A DNA stretch of 64,000 bases. Source: Tessaracoccus massiliensis (GTDB taxonomy: Bacteria; Actinomycetota; Actinomycetes; Propionibacteriales; Propionibacteriaceae). Shown here piece by piece: positions 17,546-27,729 of this stretch; position 1 is the stretch's first letter; each line of letters begins with the position of its first letter. The DNA lies in contig NZ_LN623543.1 in NCBI RefSeq assembly GCF_000826065.2, forward strand, positions 784,144 to 848,143, read 5' to 3'. A model generated the notes under the pieces. The model did not search any database. It saw nothing but the letters and a program-made list of their open reading frames with translations, and was not told where the DNA came from. The position numbers and the translations under genes are program-made.

Positions 17546-19333
17546 ATGTCAACCGAAGTCACCCTCCCGGCACTCGGCGAATCGGTCACCGAAGGCACCA
17601 TTTCTCGCTGGCTGAAGGCAGTCGGAGACACCATCGAGGCCGACGAGCCATTGCTCGAGGTCTCCACCGACAAGGTCGACACCGAGATCCCCAGCCCCGT
17701 GGCCGGCACGCTCCTCGAGATCAAGTTCGACGAGGACGACACCGCCCAGGTAGGCGACGTGCTCGCCATCATCGGCGACGCCGATGAATCCTCCGCTGCC
17801 GACGAGACCCCCGGTGAAGAAGAGCCCGCCCAGGAGGAGGCCCCCGCAGAGGAGACCGCCCCGGAGCCGGAGGCGGAAGAGCCCGCAGACGAGCCCGTCG
17901 AGGCCGCTCCCCCGGCAGATGAGCCCGAGATGCCCTCCGGTGGTGGCGGCTCCGCCTCCGGTACCGAGGTGACGCTGCCCGCGTTGGGCGAGTCGGTCAC
18001 CGAGGGCACCATCTCGCGGTGGCTGAAGGCCGTAGGCGACACCGTGGAGGCCGATGAGGCGCTGCTGGAGGTCTCCACCGACAAGGTCGACACCGAGATC
18101 CCCAGCCCCGTGGCCGGCACGCTCCTCGAGATCAAGTTCGACGAGGACGACACCGCCCAGGTAGGCGACGTCCTCGCCATCGTCGGCGACGCCGCCGCTG
18201 AGCCCAAGGAAGAGCCCAAGCCGGAGCCGAAGGAAGAACCGAAGCCCGAGCCCAAGGAAGAGCCCAAGCCGGAGCCCAAGGAAGAGCCGAAGCCCGAGCC
18301 CAAGGAAGAGTCGAAGAAGGAGGAGCCGAAGCAGGAGCACTCCCCCGCCGTCGAGGCCGCGGTCGCGCGCCGCGCAACGGAGGCCTCCGGCGACGGCACC
18401 TACGTGACGCCGCTGGTGCGCAAGCTCGCCAAGGAGCACGACGTCGACCTGAACTCGATCAAGGGCACCGGCGTGGGCGGCCGCATCCGCAAGCAGGACG
18501 TGCTCGACGCGGCCGAGGCCGCGAAGCAGGCCCCCACTGCTGAGGCACCGAAGAAGGACGCCCCCGCCGCCGCACCGAAGGCCAAGGAGGCCCCCGCCTC
18601 CGCCGATCAGGTCCGCGGCAAGACGGAGAAGCTCTCCCGCCTGCGCAAGGTCATCGCCTCCCGCATGGTGGAGTCGCTGCAGACCTCCGCGCAGCTCACG
18701 GCCACCGTCGAGGTGGACCTCACCGCGATCAGCCAGATCCGCAAGCAGGTCAAGGACGACTTCAAGAAGCGCGAGGGCGTTTCCCTGTCGTACCTGCCGT
18801 TCATCGTGATGGCCGCCGGCGAGGCGCTCAAGCAGTTCCCGATCGTCAACGCCACGATCGACACTGAGGCCGGCACCATGACCTACGCCGATGGCGAGCA
18901 CATCGGCATCGCGGTCGACACCGAGCGTGGCCTGCTGGTGCCCGTCATCAAGAATGCCGGTGACCTCAACCTCACCGGCCTGGCCAAGAAGATCGGCGAC
19001 CTCGCTGCCCGCACCCGCGACAGCAAGGTGGGCCCGGACGAGCTCAGTGGTGGTTCCTTCACCATCACGAACTACGGCTCGGCAGGCACGCTGTTCGACA
19101 CCCCGATCGTCAACCAGCCCGAGGTGGCCATCCTCGGCACCGGCGCGCTCGTCAAGCGCCCGGTCGTCGTGGAGGACCGCTTCGGCAACGAGTCGATCGC
19201 CGTGCGGCACATGATGTACCTGTCGCTGAGCTACGACCACCGGCTCATCGACGGCGCGGTCGCGGCCCGCTTCCTCTCCGCCATCAAGGAGCGCCTCGAG
19301 GACGGCGACTTCGGCGGCGAGTTCGGCATCTGA
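17546..19333 (+). CDS. sucB: 2-oxo acid dehydrogenase E2 (dihydrolipoyl acyltransferase) with two lipoyl domains
   Basis: The ATG at 17546 follows AGGAG; a TAGGCT -10 overlaps the lpdA stop. The 595-residue product has lipoyl domain 1 (residues 1-78), an acidic Pro/Glu linker, lipoyl domain 2 (about 140-217), a Lys/Glu/Pro repeat linker, an E3/E1-binding domain ([15 protein letters not shown] ... GRIRKQDVL) and the C-terminal catalytic domain with [13 protein letters not shown]. Each lipoyl domain carries the lipoylation motif [12 protein letters not shown]. In actinobacteria one E2 often serves both pyruvate and 2-oxoglutarate dehydrogenases. The lipB and lipA genes that make its cofactor lie just downstream. 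Confidence 0.95.
   Translation: MSTEVTLPALGESVTEGTISRWLKAVGDTIEADEPLLEVSTDKVDTEIPSPVAGTLLEIKFDEDDTAQVGDVLAIIGDADESSAADETPGEEEPAQEEAPAEETAPEPEAEEPADEPVEAAPPADEPEMPSGGGGSASGTEVTLPALGESVTEGTISRWLKAVGDTVEADEALLEVSTDKVDTEIPSPVAGTLLEIKFDEDDTAQVGDVLAIVGDAAAEPKEEPKPEPKEEPKPEPKEEPKPEPKEEPKPEPKEESKKEEPKQEHSPAVEAAVARRATEASGDGTYVTPLVRKLAKEHDVDLNSIKGTGVGGRIRKQDVLDAAEAAKQAPTAEAPKKDAPAAAPKAKEAPASADQVRGKTEKLSRLRKVIASRMVESLQTSAQLTATVEVDLTAISQIRKQVKDDFKKREGVSLSYLPFIVMAAGEALKQFPIVNATIDTEAGTMTYADGEHIGIAVDTERGLLVPVIKNAGDLNLTGLAKKIGDLAARTRDSKVGPDELSGGSFTITNYGSAGTLFDTPIVNQPEVAILGTGALVKRPVVVEDRFGNESIAVRHMMYLSLSYDHRLIDGAVAARFLSAIKERLEDGDFGGEFGI
17657..18171 (+). repeat. 104-bp perfect direct repeat inside sucB (lipoyl domains)
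   Basis: Positions 17657-17760 and 18068-18171 are identical base for base, including all wobble positions, 411 bp apart and in frame. They encode the core of lipoyl domains 1 and 2. The sequence just outside the repeat differs at synonymous sites, which suggests gene conversion or recent duplication. Confidence 0.9.
18200..18319 (+). repeat. Five 24-bp tandem repeats encoding EPKEEPKP
   Basis: Units start at 18200, 18224, 18248, 18272 and 18296; each encodes EPKEEPKP, the last one degenerate. They form the flexible linker after lipoyl domain 2 of SucB and are likely to vary in number between strains. Confidence 0.9.
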
Positions 19334-19347
19334 TCCTGACGCTGAGA

Positions 19348-19379
19348 CGAAGACCCCCGGCCTTGGCCGGGGGTCTTCG
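19348..19379 (+). terminator. Terminator after sucB
   Basis: A 15-bp perfect stem CGAAGACCCCCGGCC/GGCCGGGGGTCTTCG starts 15 nt past the sucB stop. Confidence 0.8.
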
Positions 19380-19398
19380 CGTCTGATTGGATGGCGGC

Positions 19399-20133
19399 GT
19401 GTTCATCGGGCTCGGGACTCTCGTCAACGTCGTCACCGTCGTCGTCGGGGCCCTCATCGGGCTGGCCCTGGGCAACCGGATCCCCGAGCGCACCAAGGAC
19501 ACCGTCACCTCGGTGCTCGGCCTGTTCACGATGGTGCTGGGCGGGTTCTCCGCCGTCGCTCTCAACAGCGAGGCGCTGGCGGCCGACGTCGGCCGCTCAG
19601 CGATGTTCGTGGTGCTCGCCTCGCTGCTGGTGGGCACGCTGCTGGGCTCGTGGCTGCGCATTGAGGACCGCCTTGAGCAGGGCGCGGCCTGGATCAGGAA
19701 CCGGTTCAAGGGCTCGGGCGACGAGAATCGGTTCGTCGACGGGCTGGTGATCTCCACGCTGGTGTTCTGCGTGGGCCCCCTCACCATCCTCGGCTCCATC
19801 TCGGATGGCCTGGGCCGCGGCGCCGACCAACTGCTGGTCAAGGCGACCCTCGACGGCTTCGCCGCCATGGCGTTCGCGTCGACGCTGGGCTGGGGCGTCC
19901 TGGCCTCCGCGGCCGCGGTGGGGGTCATCCAGGGCTCGTTGACGGCGCTGGGCTACTTCGCCGGCGACGTGCTCACCGTCGCCCAGGTGGACGCGCTGAC
20001 GGCAGCCGGTGGGGTGATCCTCATCGGATTGGGCATCCGGCTGCTCGGGCTCAGGCAGATCCCGGTGGGCGACCTCCTCCCCGCCCTGGTGCTGGCGCCG
20101 GTGTTGGTGTGGGCGGCGGCCCTTCTCACGTGA
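19399..20133 (+). CDS. DUF554 family membrane protein
   Basis: The GTG at 19399 is the most likely start (MFIGLGTLVNV); a TTG four codons upstream is possible. The 244-residue product has about seven hydrophobic segments starting at the N-terminus (VNVVTVVVGALIGLALG) and the conserved stretch VFCVGPLTILGSISDG typical of DUF554/YdfK proteins. Transport function is unproven. lipB starts 16 nt downstream behind its own promoter. Confidence 0.88.
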   Translation: MFIGLGTLVNVVTVVVGALIGLALGNRIPERTKDTVTSVLGLFTMVLGGFSAVALNSEALAADVGRSAMFVVLASLLVGTLLGSWLRIEDRLEQGAAWIRNRFKGSGDENRFVDGLVISTLVFCVGPLTILGSISDGLGRGADQLLVKATLDGFAAMAFASTLGWGVLASAAAVGVIQGSLTALGYFAGDVLTVAQVDALTAAGGVILIGLGIRLLGLRQIPVGDLLPALVLAPVLVWAAALLT

Positions 20134-20137
20134 GCAG

Positions 20138-20143
20138 TAGACT
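20138..20143 (+). promoter_or_regulatory. -10 element TAGACT of the leaderless lipB promoter
   Basis: TAGACT lies 6 nt before the GTG start of lipB at 20150, with no Shine-Dalgarno sequence. Confidence 0.55.
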
Positions 20144-20149
20144 CGCCCC

Positions 20150-20794
20150 GTGCTGACCTTCGAATACCGCGGCCTGGGCGTCGTACCCTCGCTCAGCGAC
20201 TACCAGGAGACCTGGGACTACCAGCGGGAGGTGCACGCCGCCGTCGCCTCGGGGGAGCGGCCCGGGCACGTCATCTTCGTCGAGCACCCGCCGGTCTACA
20301 CGGCCGGCCGCCGCACCAAGCCGTCGGACCATCCACAGGACGGCGCCCCCGTCGTCGCGGTGGACCGCGGTGGCGAGATCACCTACCACGGCCCCGGCCA
20401 GTTGGTGGGCTACCCCATCGTGCACCTGCCCGACGGCGTGGGCGTCGTCGACCACGTGCGCGCGATGGAGGCGGCCGTCATCGACCTGCTCGCCGGCTAC
20501 GGCATAGCGTCGGGCCGGGTGGCGGGCCGCACGGGTGTGTGGCTGGCAGCAGAGGGCGCCAGGCCCGAGCGAAAGATCTGCGCCATCGGCGTGCGCGTCA
20601 CCCGCCGCACCGCGCTGCACGGCTTCGCCTTGAACGTGCTGAGCTCGGCTGAACGTTTCGGCAACATCGTGCCCTGCGGCATCTCGGATGCCGGCGTCAC
20701 CTCCATCGTCGAGGAACTACCGGGCGACTGGACGGTGGCGCAGGTCGCGCACGATCTGGAACCGCACCTGCGACGGCATCTGAAGCATGCGTAG
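20150..20794 (+). CDS. lipB: Octanoyl-[ACP]:protein N-octanoyltransferase
   Basis: A 214-residue LipB. Visible motifs are the substrate pocket [17 protein letters not shown], the active-site lysine in ERKICAIGV and the catalytic cysteine in NIVPCGI. It moves an octanoyl group from acyl carrier protein to lipoyl domains such as those of SucB, making a thioester on the cysteine. lipA follows 26 nt later. Start choice rests on the leaderless -10 and on family length. Confidence 0.95.
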   Translation: MLTFEYRGLGVVPSLSDYQETWDYQREVHAAVASGERPGHVIFVEHPPVYTAGRRTKPSDHPQDGAPVVAVDRGGEITYHGPGQLVGYPIVHLPDGVGVVDHVRAMEAAVIDLLAGYGIASGRVAGRTGVWLAAEGARPERKICAIGVRVTRRTALHGFALNVLSSAERFGNIVPCGISDAGVTSIVEELPGDWTVAQVAHDLEPHLRRHLKHA

Positions 20795-20820
20795 CGGCAC
20801 TACCGCCCGGGGGTACTAGG

Positions 20821-21759
20821 GTGGTGGGTGTGACAGCAGTACAGCCAGACGGACGCCGGCTCCTCAGAGTCGAGGCGAAGAACGCAGAGACCCCCATCGA
20901 GCGCAAACCCGGGTGGATCAAGACCACCGCCAAGATGGGCCCCAACTACCGGGACCTGCAGGACATCGTCAACAACGGTGAACTGCACACGGTCTGCCAG
21001 GAGGCCGGCTGCCCCAACATCTACGAGTGTTGGGAGGACAGGGAGTCCACCTTCCTCATCGGCGGCGACAAGTGCACCCGCCGCTGCGACTTCTGCCAGA
21101 TCGAATCCGCCAAGCCCGAGGGCTACGACCCGGCCGAACCCATGCGCGTGGCCCAGTCCGTCCGCAAGATGGGGCTGCGCTACGCCACCATCACAGGCGT
21201 GTGCCGCGACGACCTCCCGGATGAGGGCGCCTGGTTGTACGCCGAGACCATCCGCCAGATCCACTCCGTCAACCCCGGCGTCGGCGTCGAGATGCTGGCC
21301 CCGGATTTCTCCGGCAAGGAGGACCTCCTCGGGCAGCTGTTCGACGCGCAACCCGAGGTGTTCGCCCACAACGTGGAGACGGTGCCGCGCATCTTCAAGC
21401 GGATCCGGCCCGGCTTCCGCTACGACCGTTCGCTCGAGGTGCTGCGCATGTCGCGGGACCGCGGACTGGTCACCAAATCCAACCTCATCCTGGGCATGGG
21501 CGAGACGCGCGAGGAGATCTCCGAGGCGCTGCAGGACCTGCACGACGCCGGCGCAGAGCTGATCACGATCACGCAGTACCTGCGCCCCAACGCCACCCTC
21601 CACCCCATCGACAGGTGGGTCACGCCAGAAGAGTTCGAGGAGCTGGATCAGGAGGCCCGCGAGATCGGATATTCTTGCGTGTTGTCCGGGCCGCTCGTGC
21701 GTTCGTCGTATCGCGCGGGCCGCCTGTACCGCACGGCGATGGACGCACGGAAGAACTGA
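20821..21759 (+). CDS. lipA: Lipoyl synthase (radical SAM)
   Basis: The start is GTG at 20821, or 20830 in frame. A TAGGGT hexamer just upstream could give a leaderless message. The 312-residue product has the auxiliary-cluster cysteines in [12 protein letters not shown], the radical SAM motif CTRRCDFC and the C-terminal RSSY serine that ligates the auxiliary cluster. It inserts two sulfurs into octanoyl-lysine using S-adenosylmethionine and is the partner of LipB. The A-type carrier encoded at 9355 is a plausible cluster donor. Confidence 0.96.
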   Translation: MVGVTAVQPDGRRLLRVEAKNAETPIERKPGWIKTTAKMGPNYRDLQDIVNNGELHTVCQEAGCPNIYECWEDRESTFLIGGDKCTRRCDFCQIESAKPEGYDPAEPMRVAQSVRKMGLRYATITGVCRDDLPDEGAWLYAETIRQIHSVNPGVGVEMLAPDFSGKEDLLGQLFDAQPEVFAHNVETVPRIFKRIRPGFRYDRSLEVLRMSRDRGLVTKSNLILGMGETREEISEALQDLHDAGAELITITQYLRPNATLHPIDRWVTPEEFEELDQEAREIGYSCVLSGPLVRSSYRAGRLYRTAMDARKN

Positions 21760-21774
21760 CTACGAGAGGCTGTC

Positions 21775-22533
21775 ATGGCGAAGAGCGAACGCGCGAAGGC
21801 CTTCGAGGCGAAGCAGAAGGCTGAACTGCGCGCTGAGAAGGAACGCAAGCGCAATTCGACCAACCCTGCAGACTGGGGCCGCTGGCGCCAGATGGTCGAG
21901 AGCTACAAGATGACCAAGGAGCACGACAAGGCGCTCCCCTGGTTGATGATCGCCGGCTTCGTCGTGCCGTTCGCCCTCCTGCTGGTCATCGGTTTCCTCG
22001 TCGACAGCCCCTTCATCTGGGGCCTGCTGGGCGTGTCGCTAGGCTTCCTCGGCGCCATGGCGGTGTTCGCCTGGCGCGGTCGCCGCGCCGTCTACACCCG
22101 CTACGAGGGGCAGGCGGGCTCCGGCGAGGTCGCGCTCAACATGCTGGGCAAGAAGTGGGTCTCTGATCCGGTGATCGCCGTCACGAAGAACATGGACGTC
22201 ATCCACCGCACCCTCGGCCCCGGCGGCCTCATCCTGATCGGCGAGGGCGAGGCGGGCCGCCTCAAGCCGCTCCTGCAGAGCGAGAAGCGCAAGCACGAGC
22301 AGGTCGCCTACGGCGTCGAGGTCAAGACCATCCAGATGGGCAAGGGCGCCGGCCAGATCCCACTGGACCAGTTGACCAACCACATCAAGAAGATGCCGAA
22401 GGTCCTCACGCCCACGAAGATCGGCGAGGTCCGCCAGCGGCTGCGCGCGCTCGATGCGATGCGCCCGAAGGCGCCCATCCCGAAGGGCCCCATCTCGATG
22501 AAGGGCGCCCGAGCGGCGATGCGCGGCCGCTGA
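21775..22533 (+). CDS. DUF4191 membrane protein
   Basis: The ATG at 21775 lies 15 nt after lipA, so the genes are co-transcribed. The 252-residue product has a charged N-terminus, two adjacent membrane helices (about residues 57-100, from WLMIAGFVVPFALLLVIGF), and a soluble C-terminal domain with KKWVSDPVIAVTKNMDVIHR and a basic Pro/Lys tail. It matches DUF4191 (Rv2219 in M. tuberculosis), always found next to lipA. Its function is unknown; the linkage suggests a role in lipoate or envelope metabolism. Confidence 0.9.
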   Translation: MAKSERAKAFEAKQKAELRAEKERKRNSTNPADWGRWRQMVESYKMTKEHDKALPWLMIAGFVVPFALLLVIGFLVDSPFIWGLLGVSLGFLGAMAVFAWRGRRAVYTRYEGQAGSGEVALNMLGKKWVSDPVIAVTKNMDVIHRTLGPGGLILIGEGEAGRLKPLLQSEKRKHEQVAYGVEVKTIQMGKGAGQIPLDQLTNHIKKMPKVLTPTKIGEVRQRLRALDAMRPKAPIPKGPISMKGARAAMRGR

Positions 22534-22536
22534 TCC

Positions 22537-24297
<1,761 letters not shown>

Positions 24298-24305
24298 CGC
24301 GGGCA

Positions 24306-24338
24306 CGGAGGCTACGCACTAGCAGGAGTATGCCTCCG
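24306..24338. terminator. Possible shared hairpin between convergent genes
   Basis: CGGAGGC-TAC pairs with GTA-t-GCCTCCG (10 bp with one bulge, 12-nt loop) between uup and the small minus-strand ORF. There is no U-tract on either strand. Confidence 0.4.
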
Positions 24339-24339
24339 C

Positions 24340-24465
24340 CTACCCGGCGCCCAGCCACAGAGCGATCCCGAGCAGCACGAAAAGCGCCGAGATGACGATC
24401 AGCGCGATCGCCTCGCGGCGCTCCTTACGACGGGCGCGACGCATCGCGTCAGCCAGTGGACTCAC
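24340..24465 (-). CDS. Small single-helix membrane protein (41 aa)
   Basis: A short ORF on the minus strand, GTG at 24465 to TAG at 24342-24340. It encodes a basic cytoplasmic start (MSPLADAMRRARRKERR) followed by one clear membrane helix (about residues 19-40). It begins 23 nt downstream of the aldo/keto reductase stop, so it would be co-transcribed with it. The positive-inside pattern and the uninterrupted hydrophobic run argue for a real peptide; the ribosome-binding site is weak. No family recognised. Confidence 0.5.
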   Translation of the reverse strand: MSPLADAMRRARRKERREAIALIVISALFVLLGIALWLGAG

Positions 24466-24488
24466 TTGATGTTCGCAGTCGTCGCTGT

Positions 24489-25307
24489 TCACTGGCGCTC
24501 ATCTGGCGCGGTGCCGAAGCGCTGGCCGCGCTCCAGCCCCTCGAACGTGGCCATCTCCTCGGCCGTCAACTCGAAGCCGAGTACGTCGAGGTTGCTGCGC
24601 AACCGCTCGGGGTTGACCGACTTCGGGATGACCGCGTTGCCCACCTGCAGGTGCCACCGGATGATCGCCTGGGCGGGGGTGACCCCGTGCGCCGCGGCGA
24701 TCTCCGTAATCGCAGGATCTGCCAGCACGTTGCCGCGGCCGAGCGGGCTCCACGCCTGGGTGACGATGCCGTGCTGGGCGTGGAAGTCGCGCAACTGCTC
24801 CTGCTGCAGGTAGGGGTGCAGCTCCACCTGGTTGACGACGGGGATCTCACCGGTCTCATCGATCAACCGGGCGAGGTGTTCCTCGGTGAAGTTCGACACT
24901 CCGATGGAGCGGACGCGGCCGGCGTCGCGCAGTTCGATGAGGGTGCGCCACACGTCGACGTACTGCCCGCGGCTCGGGCGGGGCCAGTGGATCATGTAGA
25001 GATCCACCTTGACACCCAACGCCCGCTCCGTCGCGTCGAACGAGGCCAGCACCGCATCCCGGCTCTGGCTCTCCTCACCCCAGAACTTGCTGGTGACCGT
25101 CAGCAGCGAACGGTCGATGTCGATGCGTCGCAGCGCCTCCCCCACCTCTTTTTCAGTGCCGTAGAACTCTGCGCCGTCGACGAGCCGGTACCCGGCGGCG
25201 ACACCCGCCGCGATCACCTCCCCGGTCTGCTCGGGCGGCACCTTGTAGAGGCCGAATCCGAGCACGGGCAGGTGGTAGCCGTCGATCAGTTGCAGGTCAC
25301 GGTTCAT
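24489..25307 (-). CDS. Aldo/keto reductase
   Basis: The 272-residue (beta/alpha)8 NADPH-dependent reductase has the catalytic tetrad Asp and Tyr in DGAEFYG, Lys in TSKFW and His in MIHWP, and the family signatures VSNFTEEHLARLI and IPKSVNPERLRSN that bind the cofactor phosphate. Members of this AKR5-like group reduce 2,5-diketo-D-gluconate, methylglyoxal or other small carbonyls; the substrate here is open. A CACAAT -10-like hexamer 7 nt before the ATG suggests a leaderless transcript, divergent from the FABP gene 41 nt away. Confidence 0.92.
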   Translation of the reverse strand: MNRDLQLIDGYHLPVLGFGLYKVPPEQTGEVIAAGVAAGYRLVDGAEFYGTEKEVGEALRRIDIDRSLLTVTSKFWGEESQSRDAVLASFDATERALGVKVDLYMIHWPRPSRGQYVDVWRTLIELRDAGRVRSIGVSNFTEEHLARLIDETGEIPVVNQVELHPYLQQEQLRDFHAQHGIVTQAWSPLGRGNVLADPAITEIAAAHGVTPAQAIIRWHLQVGNAVIPKSVNPERLRSNLDVLGFELTAEEMATFEGLERGQRFGTAPDERQ

Positions 25308-25335
25308 ACCCCCGATTGTGCCAGCCTGGCTGAGC

Positions 25336-25341
25336 TAGGCT
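25336..25341 (+). promoter_or_regulatory. -10 element TAGGCT of the FABP-like gene
   Basis: TAGGCT is followed by 7 nt and the ATG at 25349. It shares a 41-bp intergenic space with the divergent aldo/keto reductase promoter. Confidence 0.55.
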
Positions 25342-25348
25342 CTCAGGT

Positions 25349-25822
25349 ATGGACCTCCACCCCGCACTGCAGCCCTTGGAAAAGCTCATCGGCACCTGGG
25401 AGGGCGCCGGGCAGGGCGAATACCCCAGCATCGAGAACTTCGACTACATCGAGGAGGTCACCTTCACCAACATCGGCAAGCCGTTCCTCGAGTACCGCCA
25501 ACGCACCTGGAACACCGAGACCGAACTGATGCACGTCGAGACGGGATACCTCCGCGTGCCGTCACCGGATCGGGTCGAGTTCGTGCTGGCGCTGCCCACC
25601 GGCCAGGTCGAGTTGGCCGAAGGTCGCCTCGACGTAGCGGACGACGAGATCCGCATCTTCGTCGAGGGGAAGATCCTCAACACCTCGTCGGCCAAGCACG
25701 TCGACGCGACCTCGCGCAGTTACACCCTGGTGGGCGACGCCCTGAAGACGAGCTTCGACATGGCCGCCGTCAACCACCCCCTCCAGCGACACCTCACAAG
25801 CGATCTGAGCCGCACCGCCTGA
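25349..25822 (+). CDS. FABP/nitrobindin-like beta-barrel protein (DUF1794)
   Basis: A 157-residue small beta barrel. The signature GTWEGAGQGEYP near residue 15 and the C-terminal His motif NHPLQRHLTSDLSR match nitrobindin-type proteins, where the His binds haem b and the protein can isomerise peroxynitrite. Whether the haem site is functional cannot be told. It is a single gene, leaderless by its -10 spacing. Confidence 0.85.
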   Translation: MDLHPALQPLEKLIGTWEGAGQGEYPSIENFDYIEEVTFTNIGKPFLEYRQRTWNTETELMHVETGYLRVPSPDRVEFVLALPTGQVELAEGRLDVADDEIRIFVEGKILNTSSAKHVDATSRSYTLVGDALKTSFDMAAVNHPLQRHLTSDLSRTA

Positions 25823-25836
25823 GCGAGTTGGTGGTG

Positions 25837-25987
25837 TTTGGCCCCTGAGCGTCGCACCCCGCGCGGCGGCAAAGGGCCCCCGCAGCATGACTATGACCTC
25901 GATCCCGGTGGTTGAGGTGACAGACCGGCTGCGGGGACCCTTCGTCGTGCCCGGCTCGTTCCTCGCGGGGCACGCTCAGGGGCCAAA
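25837..25987. repeat. Long imperfect palindrome (dispersed repeat, copy A)
   Basis: The left arm 25837-25886 and right arm 25928-25987 are inverted copies. The outer 16 bp are perfect (TTTGGCCCCTGAGCGT against ACGCTCAGGGGCCAAA), and the inner ends match as GGGCCCCCGCAGC against GCTGCGGGGACCC. The spacer contains a small ACCTC...GAGGT dyad followed by GTGACAGAC. Related copies lie at 34369-34556, 43197-43262 and 52240-52333. It fills the gap between the FABP gene and the AAA ATPase and may also act as a terminator. Confidence 0.8.
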
Positions 25988-26004
25988 CTGTCAGGGCCGG
26001 CAGG

Positions 26005-26010
26005 TAGCCT
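26005..26010 (+). promoter_or_regulatory. -10 element TAGCCT of the AAA ATPase gene
   Basis: TAGCCT lies 7 nt before the ATG at 26018, just outside the palindrome; it fits the leaderless pattern of the window. Confidence 0.45.
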
Positions 26011-26017
26011 CGCCGAC

Positions 26018-27169
26018 ATGTACAGAACCCTCGCCGTGTCGGGCTACCGGTCGCTGCGCGACGTCGCCGTCACCCTGGGGCGGGTCACCGTCGTCACGGG
26101 GGCCAACGGGTCCGGCAAATCCAGCCTGTACCGGGCGCTGCGGCTGCTGGCTGGCTGCGCGCTCGGCGACGCCGTGGGCTCGCTGGCCCGCGAGGGCGGG
26201 TTGTCGTCGGTGCTGTGGGCCGGGCCGGAAACGCTGAAGGGCGCGCGGCGCACCGGCAGCGTCCAGGGCACCGTCCGCAGGGGCCCGGTTTCGCTCAGGT
26301 TGGGCATCGGCGCAGACGCGCTGAGCTACCTGGTGGACCTCGGCCTCCCCCAGCAGATGCCCGGGCTCAAGAGCGCCTTCGACCGGGACCCGGAGATCAA
26401 GCGCGAGGTTGTCTGGGCCGGCCCCATCATGCGCACCTCAACCCTCTTCGCCCGGCGCAAGCGCGCTCTCGTCGAGGTCAAGGACGAGGGGCCGTGGGAG
26501 GAACTGCCCTTCCAGTTGGCCCCGCACCAGTCCATGCTGCTGGATCTCCCGGAACTGCGCGCGCTCCGCGACGACCTTGCGGCCTGGCGCTTCTACGACG
26601 CGCTACGCACCGACGCCGAAGCGCCCGCCCGGCAACCGCGCGTGGGCACCCGCACCTGGGCGCTGGCCAGCGACGGTTCAGACGTGGCCGCGGCTCTCCA
26701 GACCATCGTGGAGCGGGGCAAGGAGCCGCTTGACGAGTTCATCGAGGATGCCTTCCCCGGCAGCAACCTGACGGTGCCGGTGACCGACGGCGTCTTCGAG
26801 CTCGCGCTCACCCAGCCGGGCATGCTGCGCCCCCTCCGCGCGGCGGAACTCTCCGACGGCACGCTGCGCTACCTCATGTGGCTCGCCGCGCTGCTGGCCC
26901 CCGTACGGCCACCGCTGATGGCGATCAACGAGCCGGAGAACAGCCTCCACCCCAGCCTCGTGGCACCGCTGGGGCGACTGATCGCCCGCGCAGCCGCCGA
27001 CACCCAGATCGTCGTGGTCACGCACTCCGCAGCGCTGATCGCGGCGTTGGCGGACGCCGTCGATGAAGAAGACCTCGAGCTGGTGGAACTGCACAAGGAC
27101 CTCGGCGAGACCGTCATCGCCGATCAGGGCCTGCTCACCCGCCCCACCTGGGAATGGGGACGCAGGTGA
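26018..27169 (+). CDS. OLD/RecF-like AAA family ATPase (AAA_21)
   Basis: A 383-residue ABC-type ATPase of the SMC/RecF/OLD class. Walker A GANGSGKSSLYRA is near residue 30, a signature-like AELSDGTLRYLMWL at about 285, Walker B LMAINEPENSLHP, and a switch histidine in VVVTHSAAL. No TOPRIM nuclease domain is attached and no partner nuclease gene is nearby, so it is not a recognisable Gabija or OLD nuclease. Such solitary ATPases are common and mostly uncharacterised. The next gene is convergent, 6 nt away. Confidence 0.85.
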   Translation: MYRTLAVSGYRSLRDVAVTLGRVTVVTGANGSGKSSLYRALRLLAGCALGDAVGSLAREGGLSSVLWAGPETLKGARRTGSVQGTVRRGPVSLRLGIGADALSYLVDLGLPQQMPGLKSAFDRDPEIKREVVWAGPIMRTSTLFARRKRALVEVKDEGPWEELPFQLAPHQSMLLDLPELRALRDDLAAWRFYDALRTDAEAPARQPRVGTRTWALASDGSDVAAALQTIVERGKEPLDEFIEDAFPGSNLTVPVTDGVFELALTQPGMLRPLRAAELSDGTLRYLMWLAALLAPVRPPLMAINEPENSLHPSLVAPLGRLIARAAADTQIVVVTHSAALIAALADAVDEEDLELVELHKDLGETVIADQGLLTRPTWEWGRR

Positions 27170-27175
27170 CCGCGG

Positions 27176-27595
27176 CTACTTCCGGTTGATCACGACGGTG
27201 CCGAGCAGCAGGTCGGTCAGCGCGCGCCGCTCGGCCCCGATCACGACCGCCGGGATCACCAGGCACTTCATCGCGGTGCGCACGATGGCGCGCCACCAGC
27301 CGATGTGGTGCCCGTCCAGCCGCACGATACCGATGCGGGCGATGAGCTGCCCGAACGAACCGCCCGCCAACGCTGTCAACACGCTGGCCTCCACGAAGTA
27401 GACCGCCATGATCATGAACGAGCGCCAACCGCTGTCGGTCATCACCCCGGTGCCGAACATCGCGATGGCCACCACCATGCTGGCAGCCCAGTCCCCGATC
27501 ATCGCGGCGATCCGGGCCCGCCACGACGCGAGCGAGCCACGGCCCTGCTCAGGGAGGCCGAGCGTCTGCCCTGGATAGGTGGGGGTGTCGGTCAC
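27176..27595 (-). CDS. RDD family membrane protein
   Basis: The start is GTG at 27595. TAGGCT at 27608-27603 (minus strand) is 7 nt upstream, another leaderless promoter. The 139-residue product has a Pro/Gly-rich cytoplasmic N-terminus, three membrane helices and the RDD-family features WRARIAAMIGDW and GQLIARIGIVRLDG. Rv2219A, beside glnA1 in M. tuberculosis, is the positional equivalent. Function unknown; RDD proteins elsewhere have been linked to ion transport. Confidence 0.85.
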   Translation of the reverse strand: MTDTPTYPGQTLGLPEQGRGSLASWRARIAAMIGDWAASMVVAIAMFGTGVMTDSGWRSFMIMAVYFVEASVLTALAGGSFGQLIARIGIVRLDGHHIGWWRAIVRTAMKCLVIPAVVIGAERRALTDLLLGTVVINRK

Positions 27596-27602
27596 GCGGC
27601 GC

Positions 27603-27608
27603 AGCCTA
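27603..27608 (-). promoter_or_regulatory. -10 element TAGGCT (minus strand) of the RDD gene
   Basis: On the minus strand TAGGCT is followed by GCGCCGC and the GTG start at 27595. Confidence 0.5.
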
Positions 27609-27642
27609 CCAGCGGCGGCCCCGTCCGCCGTCGGGCAAAGCT

Positions 27643-27658
27643 GTAACAAGGCCGTTAC
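27643..27658 (+). promoter_or_regulatory. GlnR-type operator upstream of glnA
   Basis: GTAAC-AAGGCC-GTTAC is a 5-6-5 palindrome, 72 nt before the glnA ATG. It resembles the actinobacterial GlnR box (gTnAC-n6-GaAAC). A similar box precedes glnA2. The call is by consensus and context, not by experiment. Confidence 0.6.
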
Positions 27659-27729
27659 GCTCCGGCAACTGCGGGGCAAAGATAGTCTCGTAGCGTTTGG
27701 ACTCGTCAACCGAGACGTAAGGGTTACTC

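Noticed and set aside
26018-27169. Gabija- or OLD-type anti-phage operon
   Set aside because: The ATPase has no TOPRIM domain, and the next gene is a convergent RDD membrane protein, so no defence partner is present.
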